Positions 28,376 to 43,300 of a DNA stretch of 64,000 nucleotides are shown piece by piece (within the stretch, counting starts at the first letter, position 1; each line of letters opens with the position of its first letter). Source of the stretch: Loripinus fragilis (lineage: Eukaryota; Mollusca; Bivalvia; Lucinida; Lucinidae); the NCBI GenBank assembly GCA_964019695.1, contig OZ026520.1, positions 19,730,130 through 19,794,129 of the forward strand, read 5' to 3'. The notes under the pieces were generated by a model, which saw nothing but the letters and a program-made list of their open reading frames with translations, did not search any database and was not told where the DNA came from. Made by a program: the position numbers and the translations under genes.

Positions 28376-31300
28376 CTGCAACGATAACAAAATATGTGAA
28401 AAATGGGTTATATGTCAGGAAGGAGTCATTTATCTTCAATATTTAAACTTATTTATAAACTACCTAAATTTGATAAGTCTTACAATAAATATTACCATAG
28501 GACCAATGCACTGAGTACCCCTTTGACACTCGATAACTTTGGACCTTTTTTTAATTTCAACGAAATTTCGGGCTCTAATTTAAAATGAAGTAGGCTACAG
28601 CTTTTTATGCAAACCACTCACTAGTATAGACAGTCCCATAGATGCCTGATGGTCGAAAAATTGCATAGTTTTACTTTTTTTGCAAAATGCTCACCCATAA
28701 ATTCAAGTTTATTTTCCCCTTGTTTCAAAAGATCAGAATGAGTGAAATGTCTTCGAGGAATACATTTTTAACCGTATAAAGTAAGAAAGGTGGCAAAGAT
28801 CAGGAAACGTTACAATCAAGTACCACACGGGAAAGTGGCAAAACACAAGTAAACATCAATAAAAGAGCCGTTTGTAGCTATTATGCTAGTTCTAGAAAAA
28901 CAACATAGTTGCTAATCCATTGGTGTAGCTCCCATTTCGCAGTTACGTACGTGCGTAATAAAATAGTAACATTCAAGGGAGGTCACACAATGTGGTGAAA
29001 GTGATTTATCATGCCATAAGGAACTGCTCTTAAAGGAAAGAACTCTCACTCTGGAAGCCAATTCTTTCCATTAAAAGTTCCCATTTTGAAAAGGGATGCA
29101 ATTGAAGAGAATCATTACTTGATCCAGTAGCCTCCCTTTGATGTGCATTACTTTACAGCGTTCTGGCTACGTTATTGCTAATCTGTTTTGCTCAGTTGCC
29201 TTGTTCCATTTTAACAATGCTGATTGTGTTCAATATATGGCAATGAAGATGGCCACGAAAACGGCTGTTGTCTACAGACCTGCTATTGTTTTTGCTAGAA
29301 GTTATTTATTCCTACTTCCAAATTGAATATATGCATTAAATCATTAATTTAAGAAACAAATATTAGGGTATATGCCCTGTATGGATGCTATTAGGGTATA
29401 TGCCCTGTATGGATGCAGCCGTGCATGGTCCCAATGATTGACAGGTCAAATATAAGTTAAGCAGTTTTAATTTTTGCAAAATCTAATATTAGTGATCAAT
29501 TCAAAAAGATTGTAAAACGTTATATAAGGGTTGGATATAACTTGGATATCATGATAGACTGCATGCATGGTTTTAAACCCAATGAGGGTTTATAGCTATG
29601 GTTTTTTCTTTAATTGCACGGCGGTGGGGCAGGCCTCAGATTATGACAGCTCGGACGTAAAGCTTTAATCGGTGGGTTGGTGCCTGATGCTTATCTGTAG
29701 CTGGACCCACTGTGGCTCAACTTGAGGTTTTCTTTAGCTCTGATTAACTGTGAGTTACGAGTCCTTTTTTGTATCATCATGGTGTGTTAATTTGATTAGA
29801 GCGTTTCTCCATGATGATACATTGTATTAGTTAGAAGGCCTCTATGCGAACTGAACTTTTCTTGTACTTCAACAAGAGCAGAATCTAGGGCGAAGATTTG
29901 GTACCAGCAAGATACATTTAAGCCCCGCGGTGCCTTAGGCTGCTGTCAGTTCTAAGGCGGTGCCATGGGGATGTTTGCGGTTTGTGATTGTGGTATTTCC
30001 TGATCATTCTCACTATTTTTTAAGTTGCAGGAATGCTCATTTAACTCTTACTCCTGATAATGAATATTGTACTGTCACTTTTAGATAGTTATATCAAACT
30101 CAGTTCTTAGAAATATAATTGCTGCATTACCAAGTGAAGTAATTGCACTGTTGGTCCCTGGAATGATATGCAACATCTTGGCAGTAGAGAATACCCGGTC
30201 ATCAGTATTGGTTAATTGATGGGCTCCAGCACTTCGCTTTCTCTTACTGCAGCTCTGAAAAATAAATGGTAAATGGAATTAGGATCTACCTTATGGCAAT
30301 ACAACTATAATAACTTGGGCAAGGTTTAATCCGTTATATATCTATATGACAAATATGTAGTGTTGCTGGAATTTTCGTCTTAAATACTTATTCATCTACT
30401 AAGGCGGTAGCATTTCAAATGATAAAGATAAAGGGGTACGACTGATAAAAATAACTCTTACAATGTTACAAATAAGATCAACCTTGATTTACCAAATTGT
30501 TTGACAAACTGAGAATGCAAAGACCCCTTTTACTTAGTGCGTATTGATCATATTTTTCCAAGTAACCTTTCTCACCCCCTTTCCCCACCAGTGGTAAATT
30601 ACGTTTCCCACTCCGATATTCTGTCAATAAAACTTAAACTCTAACTCATACTTACAATATCACAGCTTGATGAACCACTTGGACACACAGTAACTGTACA
30701 GGAGAAGAAAATATCATTGCTGTTGTAGAATTTGAAGACGTAGAGAACAGCCCAGTAGCGTTTAATACTGGGAACACCAGACTCTTCATTGTCAAAGTCA
30801 CTGCCCATTAAGTTGCTGTCTTGTTCACATCTGAAAATATAGTGATAAAGTTTTTTTAATTTAAAATTTACTTCTCATACACCACCTATAGAAAACTAAC
30901 AGTTCTTAAGTTAGGATTTAAATTTAGTTGGCTGAAAGTTCGTACTGAGCAAATGAGAGGTATGCAATAGCATAGATTCAACTTTCTCGATATGTAATTT
31001 AAAAGTTTATAGGAATCCACTTGAGCAGGCGAATGTTAGATTCTATTTATCATATGACATTAAGATTACTTTGAAATCTCATTTTTTCGATAAAACACTA
31101 TAATTTTGTCATTATGTACACAGCGTGGTTATGGATGTCATAACGTTTCCCGAAAATATGCAAACCACTAGTGATTTATCGATTTTATTGAATGGCGTTA
31201 TTTCACTCCCAGACGCAACGTCATATGAAGAAAGGACAAAAATATGTTTAGAAAAGTGAACTGTAATGGTGCTTAATTATTCAGAATAAGCAGGCACTTA

Positions 31301-34300
31301 CTAATAGCAGTCCCGCGTTCTTTTTTAGTTTAGTTGCACGTCTTAAATGGACTCATTGTTGATTATGAGTGTGATATTTAGTTAAACATAAAATTATATT
31401 CCTACCCATCATCCACCAAGAACTTGCTGGGACTTCCGCTGATTGAGGAACCAGAATAGGCTGTACAGTCCATCTTGGCAGAGTATTCAGCTGTAATATA
31501 ATGTGTTCAGTTAACAGGTACTGTCAATTGTAATAAATGTTACAGGGCCTTTAGTTGCATTAGATACATCAAGAGGTATCAACAGCTAGCAGCAATTGAA
31601 ACAGGCTAGGTATAAAATACATAGAGATAAATGTTGGCATATTTTCTAGGAGATGATACATTGATAAGTTTGGGGTCTTCCATGCTAACCAAACATGTAT
31701 GTCTTGCTCCACATCTGAACTAAGGGTGAAGTTTGCGCCGTAAAACCGGTTTAAGCCCTCCAGTAACATTTTTTCTGACCATTCCAAAGCGAAATTTCTT
31801 TTGTTGATCATTCATGTTATTTCTGTCGTGTGTTTGTTATGCTTTCGTGTGCTTCTGGTTATTGTTGACCTCTAGGCTCTGGTTTGTAATATCTAATGGT
31901 GAGTGTGTTATTTTCCCATTGGTATCCTGGGTCAGGTGTGGTACTTGACTGTATCGTTTCCTGATCTTTGCCCTCTTTCTTAAATTGACTTACATAGGCC
32001 ACAATAGCAAAGAGAAACCCAAAAGCAATATTAATAAAGGCAATACACATAAGCTTTATAAAAAAAATAAGCGTAACTAGGTGATTAAAATCGATTTCCA
32101 TACGTCATTGCATTAACCAAATATACATAAGCACACTGCACAAGGATATGTTAAACAGTGAATCACAGCTTTAACATAGTAAGAAAGACAGCAATGATCA
32201 GGAATCGATACAATCCATACCACATCTGTCCCTGGATACCAAATTGGACAGTAACAAAATCACAATAAACATAACAAACAAGAGCCAAGAGGTCAGCCCT
32301 TTCACTGTAGGTGACCACAAGGCAGTAATGAACAGACGTGAAAGCATGACAAAAACTAGATAAAAATGACACAAATGATCCACAAGAGAAGTACCGCCTA
32401 GAAACGGTCAGAAAAATATTTTACTGGAGGGCTTTAACTTAAATCAGTTTCGCTGCATGCCAACCTCATCCTTTGTTCAGATGTGGATCAAGACACATAG
32501 ATGTTTGGTTTGCATAAAAGACCTCTAGCTTATCCATGCATCATCTCCTAGACCACATAAATCAAGATATAAAAAGGAGATAAAGCGAAGATAAAGGACT
32601 CAACAGTTCATTGAATACTCTTTGGTTTAATTTTATTTTTTGCAGGTTAAAATACAAATATGTCAAGCGTACTGGTAACAGATGTCATGCAGTACAGCTT
32701 TAGTGTATTGCATGAGGGTCTGGAGAGAATAATAATTTTATTTTACACCGATAAAAGAATAAAGAACAAATGATTTAGAGAATAATGAAGATCCCCCCAC
32801 AAAAAAGAAATAAAGAAATCTTTTTAAAGAACAGCTAAACAAAAAATAACAACGGCTACTGAATAATAGGGTTTAAAAGAATACAGTATAAACCAAATAG
32901 GATTCAAAAAAATGAATGCGACTAGGAAATCCCACAACCAAATTGCAGATCACACATGACACAATGAGAAAGAGCCAGAGAACTAATAGTCACAAGACAC
33001 CAGGGCCCGAAATTACAATGCCTCCTTAAAGTTAAGTAAGACTTAAGTTAAGTATTGAGTTTTTAGGATGCGAAAAACAATGTTTCAAACTAATTAAAAT
33101 CAAAATTGGGTCATTTTTTCTGAAGATCACAATGATATCTTTGACCACAGGAACCGCATCGATCCAGGCAATTTATTTTGCATTAAATACAGCATGTTAA
33201 AATATAACTACAGCATATCGAAATGACTAAACATAAAAGCACTGGAAGCAATTAACTAGAAAATGTCAAGGGGACACGGATGCCCCCACTGATGTAAAAT
33301 TTGCATATTCTCACATAACCAAAATTTATATTTTGATGAACAAAGGGCAATAATTCTTGACACAATATTAACCATTATCAATATCTAAGACATTATGGTA
33401 CTAAACAATATGACCCAGGTTCATGAGGCTCTGATCAAAACTATAAGACTTAGAAAGTGGACTTCATTGGTGTGATGTAACGACAGACAGGCTTAACACT
33501 TTATGCCTGGCAATTGTCATGGAGGAAGCATAAAATAAAAAGGGGATCTTATACGAGTGCTCCTGTTTTAATAAAATTATTATATGAGTTGGAGGAAAAG
33601 AGAAAATGCGAGGCTTGCCAAGCATATTATCTCTGTTTCGCAACAAGTTTAATAAATTCAATAATACAAGAGCACGACGGTTAGACTATTTATCGTGACA
33701 TTAAAGTTACTAAAAATCTCTTTTCGGTCTTAAAAACGTTATCATTGTCATTATGTACGCAACGTTGTTGAGGTCGTCATAAAATTTCCTGAAAATCTGT
33801 AAAGCACTAGTGGTTTATCGATTTTATTGCATGTCATTATTTCACTCCCAGATGCGACGTCATGATAAATCCAGCGAACCACCACCTTCGAATGAGCAAT
33901 AGCCGATTCAACTGGATGGCAAATCTTTGCTCAAGGTTATATTGTTTTTTTAAAAAAAAAACTTGCTTGGCTTGCATTTAGGCTTCTTAGAGGAACATTA
34001 TCAAGATAACACTAATCAAAAATAAAAAAGCTCACGACTCGCGAATATTCAAAACTAAAGAAAACTTGCAACCCGAGCCATGGTTGGCCCACCAAAGCAC
34101 AAGAATCCGGCATCAACCCACATATGAAACTTAGGTAGGGAACATTACTCAGTCCGAGGCCGAACCTGTCGTCGTGAAATGATATGGGAAAATGGGCAGC
34201 AAAAATAAAAGAACCAATCCTGGTTGAGTAAGACAGAAATTAAGTGAAGGGAACACCTTTAGCGGATATCAAATTTAACAAAAAGCTGTAGTAATTAGGA

Positions 34301-37300
34301 TTTACTTTAAAAAAAAAAAATTAATTCTTTTAATGGATCTGTTTTTTTTCCCTTCCCCACCCTTGCATGTACTACCTATTAAAAAACAAAATAAAACGTT
34401 TTGTGCTTTGGAGGTTAACTTGTTTTCATATAAAACTGGTTTTGTTGTCACATGGTGCAAGAAGTGACGACTACTGTCGTGCCAACCAAGATTGACAGTG
34501 ACGTCATGTTGTGTTTACAAAGTTATAAGGCATTTAGAATCAATAGATCACTTGTGTATTAATCCTATGCGCAGGATAGGATTAATATACAAGTGATATA
34601 TCGATTCGCATTAACTCGAGTAGAGTGTACAAGTTATTGTTTTACTTAACAGTTGTAAACAAAACACGGCGTCACTGTCACTCTTGGCTGGCAGGACAGT
34701 ATCTGTCCTTTGTTTACAGCTCAACACCATACAGCTGAAATAATAGCCCTTTGATTATAAATGAAAATTTTCAAATAATCAGGTACCAGAAAAGGCTACA
34801 TTCAAATACCATAGACCCAAGCATTCCGTTGAAGAGACAGCCATAACAGACACGACAGCAAGAACCCATTTAATAATAAAATTAAAGCAACCAGATCTCT
34901 CCCTGATCTGAGGGAGATGATTGCAGAACTTAAGGGCCACTAAGAACTGATTGCGAAACACGTGCCAAACTAAGACCTCGTGTTGTGGGAGAAAAAATAA
35001 AACAATGAAACAGAAGTACTACTGATTCCAAGATAAATTGTTGTAAACAAAAAAAAAATGACATAATCTAGGTAATGGGGGATTTATACAGGTATATATC
35101 CTAAACTACCTCTAACTGCAGCAATACATTAATCGCTATTTACATGTTTCAATGAAAAATAGTACGATCCTATTATGCATCTTTGAAACATCAGTACCGA
35201 AGAATAAAAGCAGAGGCAAATATATCTATTGGCCAAATCTCACTATGCTAACCAAACTGGTTTATCTCGTGTGGAGGCTGCTTACATCAAGAGGAAGTGT
35301 TACTGTTCAAACCACGAAAACCTACTAAAACGGTTTACATAATATGCTTTGGTTCATTCGTTTATGAAGTTACACTACTTTCGTGTCAACCAAGAGTGAC
35401 AGTGACGTAATATTTTGTTTACAATAGTTAAGTAAAACATTAACTTGTACACCATCTGACCTTACGTGAATCGATAGATCACTTGTGTATTAATCCTATC
35501 CTGCAGATAGGATTAATACACAAGTGATCTATCGATTAAAAGTCCCTGATAACTTTGTAAATAACACATAACGTCACTGTCACTTTTGGCTGGCAGGACA
35601 GTACTTATGCAATTTCTTTTATATATACTGTTCACAAAAAGTAGGGGATATTCGAATATTATCAATTATAACATTTACCAAACGAATGTCATAAACCTGA
35701 ATCAGCTAGTATTAATAAGCAAAGTCATTTCACAGTCAATATTAATCAAATTTTCAAGGATTAATCTGGTCACATGTTTCTGAGGCAACCATAATTAGAC
35801 GAAGGGTGGCCCTTCATATTTCACACGTGAATATCACGGTGACGGATTATGCAATGGCTATGCTTTTTTAAAGAAAATATCCGTTATTCAATATTCTTTA
35901 TGTTCAGAAATTGTTTTGATCTCTTTGGCCTAAATTTCAGGAATGTGAGGCTAAAATCTGTCAATTTTTAGTGAATTGTGTCATTTTTTACAGTTTTGTC
36001 ACCGCCCTATCTCCTAGAAATAAAAATTATGGTACGCGAAAAAAATCTTAAAAACAAAGATATCCATAATGCATCTTTAGCATGCATTTTCGAAAGCATG
36101 ACCAAAAATTTGATACTTTTTTTGTGAAATTTTGGTCTTGGCCCCTAGTTTCTTTGGCACGTCCTTAAGGTCACATTACTCAATTTTCAGCCCTCAAATT
36201 AAGCAGGAAAACTGGCTTACATATTGCTCTATGAAAATATAAAATTATTTATGCGACAAATTAGGATTTTAATTTTTAGACTGTTTTATGTCCCAATATC
36301 CCCCACTTTTTGTGGACAGTATATATAAACTTAAACCTTGACAAAAACACTATACAGCAAATGCTTTCAAAACCAATAGCTAGTCCAATTAATCTGCTAT
36401 AGACCAATACCAAGTAAAATGAATATAAAGGGTGCAGACCAATAACAAAGCTAATGGAACCATGGCTGATGTCATCCTTTGAAGTAAACAAATACATTTT
36501 GTAGTCTAGCAATGATTTAATGATATAAGGTGCTATTTAAACTCAACACTGTATTCCGTTTTTGTTTCATCATATTGTGTTAAATTGATTAGAATGTTTC
36601 TCTATGATAATATATTGCAATAGTAAGAAGGCCTCCATGCGAGCTGATTTTTTTTGGTACTTCAACAGTAGAATCAAGGGCGAAGATTTAGTACCAGTAA
36701 AATGCATTTAAGCCCTCTGTGGCTTAGGCTGCTGTCCGTTCTAAGGCGGTAGTTCTGTTGATTCGCTGTTGATAGTCACTCCCATTGTGGGAATCTGAAA
36801 TTGCACTAGGTTTTGTTGTACGTTACTGTGTGTCCATTCTAATTTTTGCAAATTATCTTTATTAGGAAGGGAAAGCTAGTTGCTTCGCTTAGTTTGTCTT
36901 CCTGCTGTCGTGTGATTGTTGTGTGGCTCTTCCTCGCGATACCATGGGTTTGTCTGCAGTTTGTGTTTGTGGCATTTCCTAATCATACTCACTAGTTCAT
37001 ATTGCTCTTATCAAACCATGAAAGGCAGTGTGCCCTTCCCCTCGATTTTGCAATGTTTAGTTTCAAATATTGACATTTCATTTTATTCTAACGATAGTGG
37101 TGTATAATGTCTACACATCTATTAGCCATTTATATACTAATGGATTCCTTTTTCCGGGTTTATACAATAAACTTGGGCTAGTCCATTGTACATTACTATT
37201 GTAGTTTCAAAGTTGCATAGTAATGAGGCAATTCTATTTTTCTTACAAACAGGTACAGTAGGTTAAGCATGACTATTTACTACATATGCAGTAATCCGTG

Positions 37301-40300
37301 GTAGGTTCAATATAACTGTAAGTTGAGAATATCTGCACGCCCAAAATCAAGGTAAACTCGTCAGTGCTTGTTTACAACGATTCTCATCTATCTTTGAAAC
37401 TTTAATAGGGGTGTCCGGTTATAAAATAAATATTGTATTTCTTTATATAACATCTTGTTATCCTTTACAAACAGTGTAGACACTGATGAAATGCAGCATT
37501 ATGCTTAATTAAACAACTGCTGTCACCAAACATTAAGCTCTGAACAGGGATCTAATTGAATGTTACTCACTTTAGCAATAAATAAAGGATACTTTTCCGA
37601 GGCTTTGTTGTTTAAACCGACAGGTGGGCGTAGCCCACCGAGCGGTTTTAAACAGAAAGCCGAGGAAAAAATCCTTGATTTAGCTTGTAGTATGGCGCAG
37701 GCGCAAATAAACACCGTTACTGACACCCGACGAAATTACATTTGCTCCTCCCTGCATCCAGCCTAAGCTGTCCATTATATTACATTAACCTACGGGTTAA
37801 TTTGTCGCTATTCAGGAAGTTCCCGCCTACATCGCTGTTCAACTAAAATTGGAGGTTAGAGGACGGTTTTTAAGCTCCTCCGTTGTTATTCTAGGATGTC
37901 TGATTGCAACATCAGCAAAGATCAAAGAAAAAAAGCATTGACCATACTACAAGTAATTTTAAATCAATACCTTTTATTCTAAAAGTTGAACATATTGAAA
38001 CGTAGTGCTTGTGGTTTATGTAAAGTCTCTGAAGACCAGATTGGTCTTTAAAGGACTAAAACTTACCTGGAATGTCAATTGTCCAGTACAGGGTGTCACC
38101 CACAGTTGCAGATGAAGCAGACGAGCCAAGTTGGTTGACAGTTCTAAGTTCTGATGAGACTACGAAAGATGGTGTAACTACATCCTGGGTGGTAACTTCA
38201 ATGCTGAAATGTATTGAGAGAAATTTCTTATCTGTCTTGTTGTTTCACATTCTAAGATAAAAACAGGAATTGAAAAAAAAAATGTGATATGATTTTAATC
38301 TTCAAAGGAATCTAATGCAAACACTTGTTTTGGCATTTTCCTAAAAACTTTAATTTTAATTGCAAAAATACTTTGGAATACATAAGAACAATATTCTCCA
38401 GTAATGCATGGTTATTTTAAGAGAAAACTGACTGAGAACATTTAAAACATTGAAGTTGGGAGTTGAAAACTTTAGAAAACGAAAGTCGCAAAACAAATTA
38501 ATAGGGAAAACAGATACCAATTTGTAAATGTATTCCGTTTTTTTTAAATTTTCAATGGAAAGTTAGTCTATAAAATGAATAATCCAACTTCCATCTTCAC
38601 GTTTATAAAATTGTATGGAAAATACGCTCGCACAAGTAATTGAATATTTCCTGACAATCACATTGCATATGTGATTGATTGGGTTTCGACCAGGGTAGCA
38701 GGAGGTTTAGATTCATATATCGCTAGGCAGAGCCCTGCAGATGGTATACAGTGGGGGTTTACACAATTTAACTGAGCAAAATGATGAAAAAGTGAGTTTG
38801 ACCAGAAAATGCTGCAATCACACACTGCCAAATAACCCACGGCAACGTGAGGAAGAGTCACATAGCACTAACAGTCAAATGACGTTAAAACGCAATAAAG
38901 TTAAAACAACTAGCTCTCTCGTCCCCAGCGATATGATTGCCAAAACTAGAAATGACACTAACTTATTACCAACAAAACAGTGACCTAACATAAACAAGCC
39001 ATAAAACAATAGAGACAACAATAAACAATGAATCAACAACAACAGAACCACCGCTTTAGAATGCTCAACCAAAGTCACTGCCTGGGGGGGAGAGAGGGAG
39101 TGGTTGAAATTAATTTTACTGCCAAATTTATTGCTGTTGTCAATCCAGAAAAAAGTGTTGAGCTCTCGTGAAGGCTTCCTTACTTATCTAATGTAACATC
39201 ACAGGGAAACAATCAAAATTATAAACATACTGTGATGAAACAAGGAAAAGGGTTCAACTCAAAGACAATCAGAGCTAAAGAAAAACCCAGTAGAGCACAT
39301 GCAGTTGGACCAGCAAAAGCCAAAAATCAGACACGGACCCATCTAAAAAAGGTTTACGGCATGGTTGTCAATGAGTGACCCGTGAATTTTATGCATCTCA
39401 AAATGACGCTTTTCCTCAATCAGCATGCCACATGAAATTTAAATTTACCTAACACTGAAACAGATTTGAATCTAAATTTCAATTTTTGTGCCTTTCGATG
39501 TTGACCCTATTGAATTAAATAAGCTGGATTTCGCACAATACAAGGTATTGTTCTGAACTTTCACAAATGATGTGAATGATATTGAATGTTTGTTAGACAA
39601 CAGAATATTGGATACATTTAACGTAATTAAACTTTTGTAGTAAATTGTTTACTGTATGTGTTGGGAGATTCCTTAAGTATATAACATGAAATATGTTAGA
39701 GCAAGAGAATGTTGCATAAAGCTTATGAGCCATGACATTTCCAACAATGTGGTATGTGCAACCAGCAAAGGCTCAGACCAGCCTGTGCATACGCACAGTC
39801 TGATCAAAACCTTTGCTAGTCGCTTCACTATTTTATGAGTGTTAAGCTACTGACTGAAAATCATTCGGAGTTTCTAAGCTTAAAAGGAAGCTGCGCAGAC
39901 TCGTATGAGTCTACACTTGTCAAAATGCCACATTGTTGTAAATCACATTACAGGGCTCAAACGTTAGTTAATTATTTCAAAAATATCTTATCTAAAACAA
40001 AGGAAAATTCTCTCAACTCAAGTTTGACAAGCTGTATCTGAGGTGTAATTACACAAAGTTTCAATTGAAAATACTGATTCTTTTGATATGCGCTAAATAT
40101 TCTAAGAGTATCCAGTGTTTCGGCGATTTAACTATAGGAAAAATAGGGAACGAAACTGGCCATTTACTGAAATGTGTGAAGCTCTTAGAAAATTTATCAA
40201 TATCAGTTAAACCTAGCACGTTAAGAAACATTTCTGCCACTTCGCTGACAATTTCATGCATTAATCTTTTTTTCAGTGAAAAGTGATGATGAAACAAATT

Positions 40301-43300
40301 TAAAATTTTGCTTGAGGTCTATGGAGAAAAATTAGCTGGGTCTCAAGTTATTTTGACGAGTTTATATGGAGGATGATAAACTGTTATTTCAGTGATGTGC
40401 AGCTCAATGATTGTAAAAAAATCCTACTGACTTTCTAAACTCACATAAAAATTGAAGATCATTAGGGGATCTTACAGGAGTGCTCATGTTTTATTGAACT
40501 TATTGAACGAGTTGAGGAAAGGGGCTCTTGCATGGTATGGTTAATTGATATGGGGGTCTGCCCACGCTTGGATTTTGAAAATATTATGTTATTTTATTGT
40601 CTGGGGTATAACTTTTATATTTATGGTGCGTTTGAGTTTTGAAGACATGAATGGTATCACTATTATACCTTAGGGTACCCAGTTATAATCATTTCTTAAG
40701 TAATTGACATATCATGTAACGGGCGGAGAAATGTTTTTTTTTAAAAGCTATAACATTAATAAGTTCGCTGTTACTTAAAATGGCTTTGTATGTATTAGGA
40801 TATTGGGTGGGCATTCATTTTAATAGCATTGCACCTCTATTTTCGACTGTATATTTTGTATTCAGTCAAACTTGGAATTAACATTTTTACTGGTTGCGGT
40901 CTTTGTCAAGATACCATTTCAACATATAAACTATCCATATATGTTTAGAATATGTAGACCAAATTTCATGAAATTCAAGGACCGGTAACATTTTTTTTAA
41001 ACTTGATGTAAACACATGGCCCTAATTCATCGAAATGTAAAACATACAATAATTATAATTTACTGTAAAACATACTTGAATACTGGCTGTATATTCTAGC
41101 ATACAGTTTTGTTCCTGGACCTCACTTATTCATGTAGAACACTGTTTTATGATACCTTCGATAAGACTCTGTTTCACGTTATCCTGGTCACGGCACCAAA
41201 ATGTGGTTCCTCTAGATCAGTTGGGATGTAAAGGAAATATTTAGTCTTCTTGTTTTCACATGTTTATTGTTAGGATATTATGTTTCTTAAACAATATCAT
41301 ACAGGACTTGAGGAAGTGATACACATTGTCTTGGCTCCATAGTGCCATGACACAGGGCCATGACCTTCGGCATTTCTGTCCATTGAATCATTTAAAATTG
41401 TCTAAACATGTCTTTCTTTAAGAAAAGTAGATTAAAAACAACCTCCTCATGTTGAGTTATTGATTCGTTTGAACTAAATAATTAATTTTGCTAAAACTGA
41501 CCTATACCCATAAGAGATAGGAAATGACAAAGTTATCGGTTTTGGATTTTCATGATATTTGGCTTAGATCAGCAGTATATGTATGGCCTGTTTTTGCGAT
41601 AATATGATATCTTGACAAAGACTAGAACATATACATCTTTTGAATTGAATGTTGAATGTTTTGTAAATTTTTGAAAAAAAAATTATTGAAATTTTACAAT
41701 CACTTCTTCTGAAAACGTAAACCACAATTTATCCAAATGGTTATGTGTTATTAAAATAATGTCTATGGTATTTTGGATTCAATCTAGATGACAAATCATA
41801 GAAATAAACAAAACTATAGATTTAGGACATGGAAGTTTAGAGACAGGTACCACCTCAAAGGTGGAGTACGTCAGGGTTGCTTCCTAAGCCTTATTCGTAC
41901 CTATCTAATTTGATAAATACATTTTCATAGTTCGTATATAATGAGTTAATAATAAGCAAAGTTTGAAGAAAATCCATGCGTGGGCACAGATGAAAGTACC
42001 CCTTTTCGCAACGAGTTTAATAAATTCAATAAGACAAGAGCACGAATGTGAGATGACATAGATAAACATTAAAACCTCATTTCTGCCAAAAATACTTTAT
42101 AATTTTGTCATTATGTACACAGCGTTGTAATGGACGTCATAACGTTTCCCGAAAATCTGTAAACCACTTGGTGTGTATCGATTTTATTGCCGTTATTTCA
42201 CTCACGGACGCGATGTCATATGATAAATATACTTAAAACCAAACACAACTTTACAGTTTGCATATACTAGTCAAAAGTTCTAAAGTCAAAAGTTCTAACC
42301 GGACACGAGTTGGTTTAAAAATTCTATGTCAATTCCATTTGCATTTCCAAATAGGCAGCATATCATTTCACTTTACCACTCAAGCATAGTTCATAAAATT
42401 GTAACTAGGAGTCTGTGACGAATGTTTAAAAACAGAATTTGCATTGGATGGCGAATTATGTTTTGGCATTGTGAGAAGCGACGTCAATCATGCAGACACT
42501 TTCATTTCAATAGATGAGTTAAATACGAGTTTGGCTTAAGAAATGATAAACGTTTTGTTGGTAAAAGTAGGTTATTTACAAACATCAGGTCTCAACTTGT
42601 GGAAAATGCGAATTTTGATAATGGGGGTACCAATATTCAAAAGAGCATCGTGCAAGTACTGAAGTACTGATTAACATTATCAAAATAATTACTACCTATA
42701 CTTCCACCAAACGCTTTGAGGCGTGACTGTAACGGTAAATGCATTGAATAAATCGAGGGTCATGCCTTAGAGGTCGTGGTAGAAGTATAGGATAAATGAC
42801 ATTTCTGGCTATTTTTGTTGCAAAACAGTAGCAGTCATTTTTTGAAGAAATAGGGGATCTTACAGTGCTCAGGTTTTATTGAATTTATTAAACGAGTTTT
42901 GGAAAAAGAGGTGAAATGCCAGCCTTGCTGAGCATTTCTCAGCGAGTTTAATAAATTCAAAAATACACGAGCACGAATGTCAGATTCTATATACCATATG
43001 GCATTATGATTACTTTGAAATCCCATTTCAGCCGTAAAACGTTATAATTTTGTCATTACGTACGCAGCAGTGTTATGGATGTCAGAACGTTTCCCACAAA
43101 ATCTGTAAACCAACAGTGTTTAATCGATTTTATTACATTGGACTCCCAGACGCGACGTCATGATAAAATAAATAAAATGTAGAAGGCTGATTAGGACATT
43201 TGGCCTGTATTGTATAATATTCTGGGCATTGGCTAGTGATATGAAAAACGTTCAATGCATTCCAATTAACGCCAGATCTTTTATGAATACGAAAATGCAG

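Larger units (their letters stand above)
32915..34235 (-). repeat. Family B copy split by later repeats
   Basis: 32915-33001 (CACAACCAAATTGCAGATC to ACAAGACACCAGGG) and 33955-34235 (TCTTAGAGGAACATTAT to TCCTGGTTGAG) are the two halves of one diverged B copy. About 950 bp in between holds family I, a partial copy of the repeat seen at 54590, and family H. Confidence 0.55.

Noticed and set aside
30081..30254. Terminal ZP exon reading through to TAA at 30081-30083 as the main form
   Set aside because: Splicing at TCACTTG/gtaatg to 28375 gives the membrane helix expected for this family in the right phase; read-through kept only as a possible isoform.
31859..32101. 80-codon frame on the minus strand with a hydrophobic stretch
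   Set aside because: Its second half is a family A repeat and no splice-compatible neighbour or homologue is recognisable.
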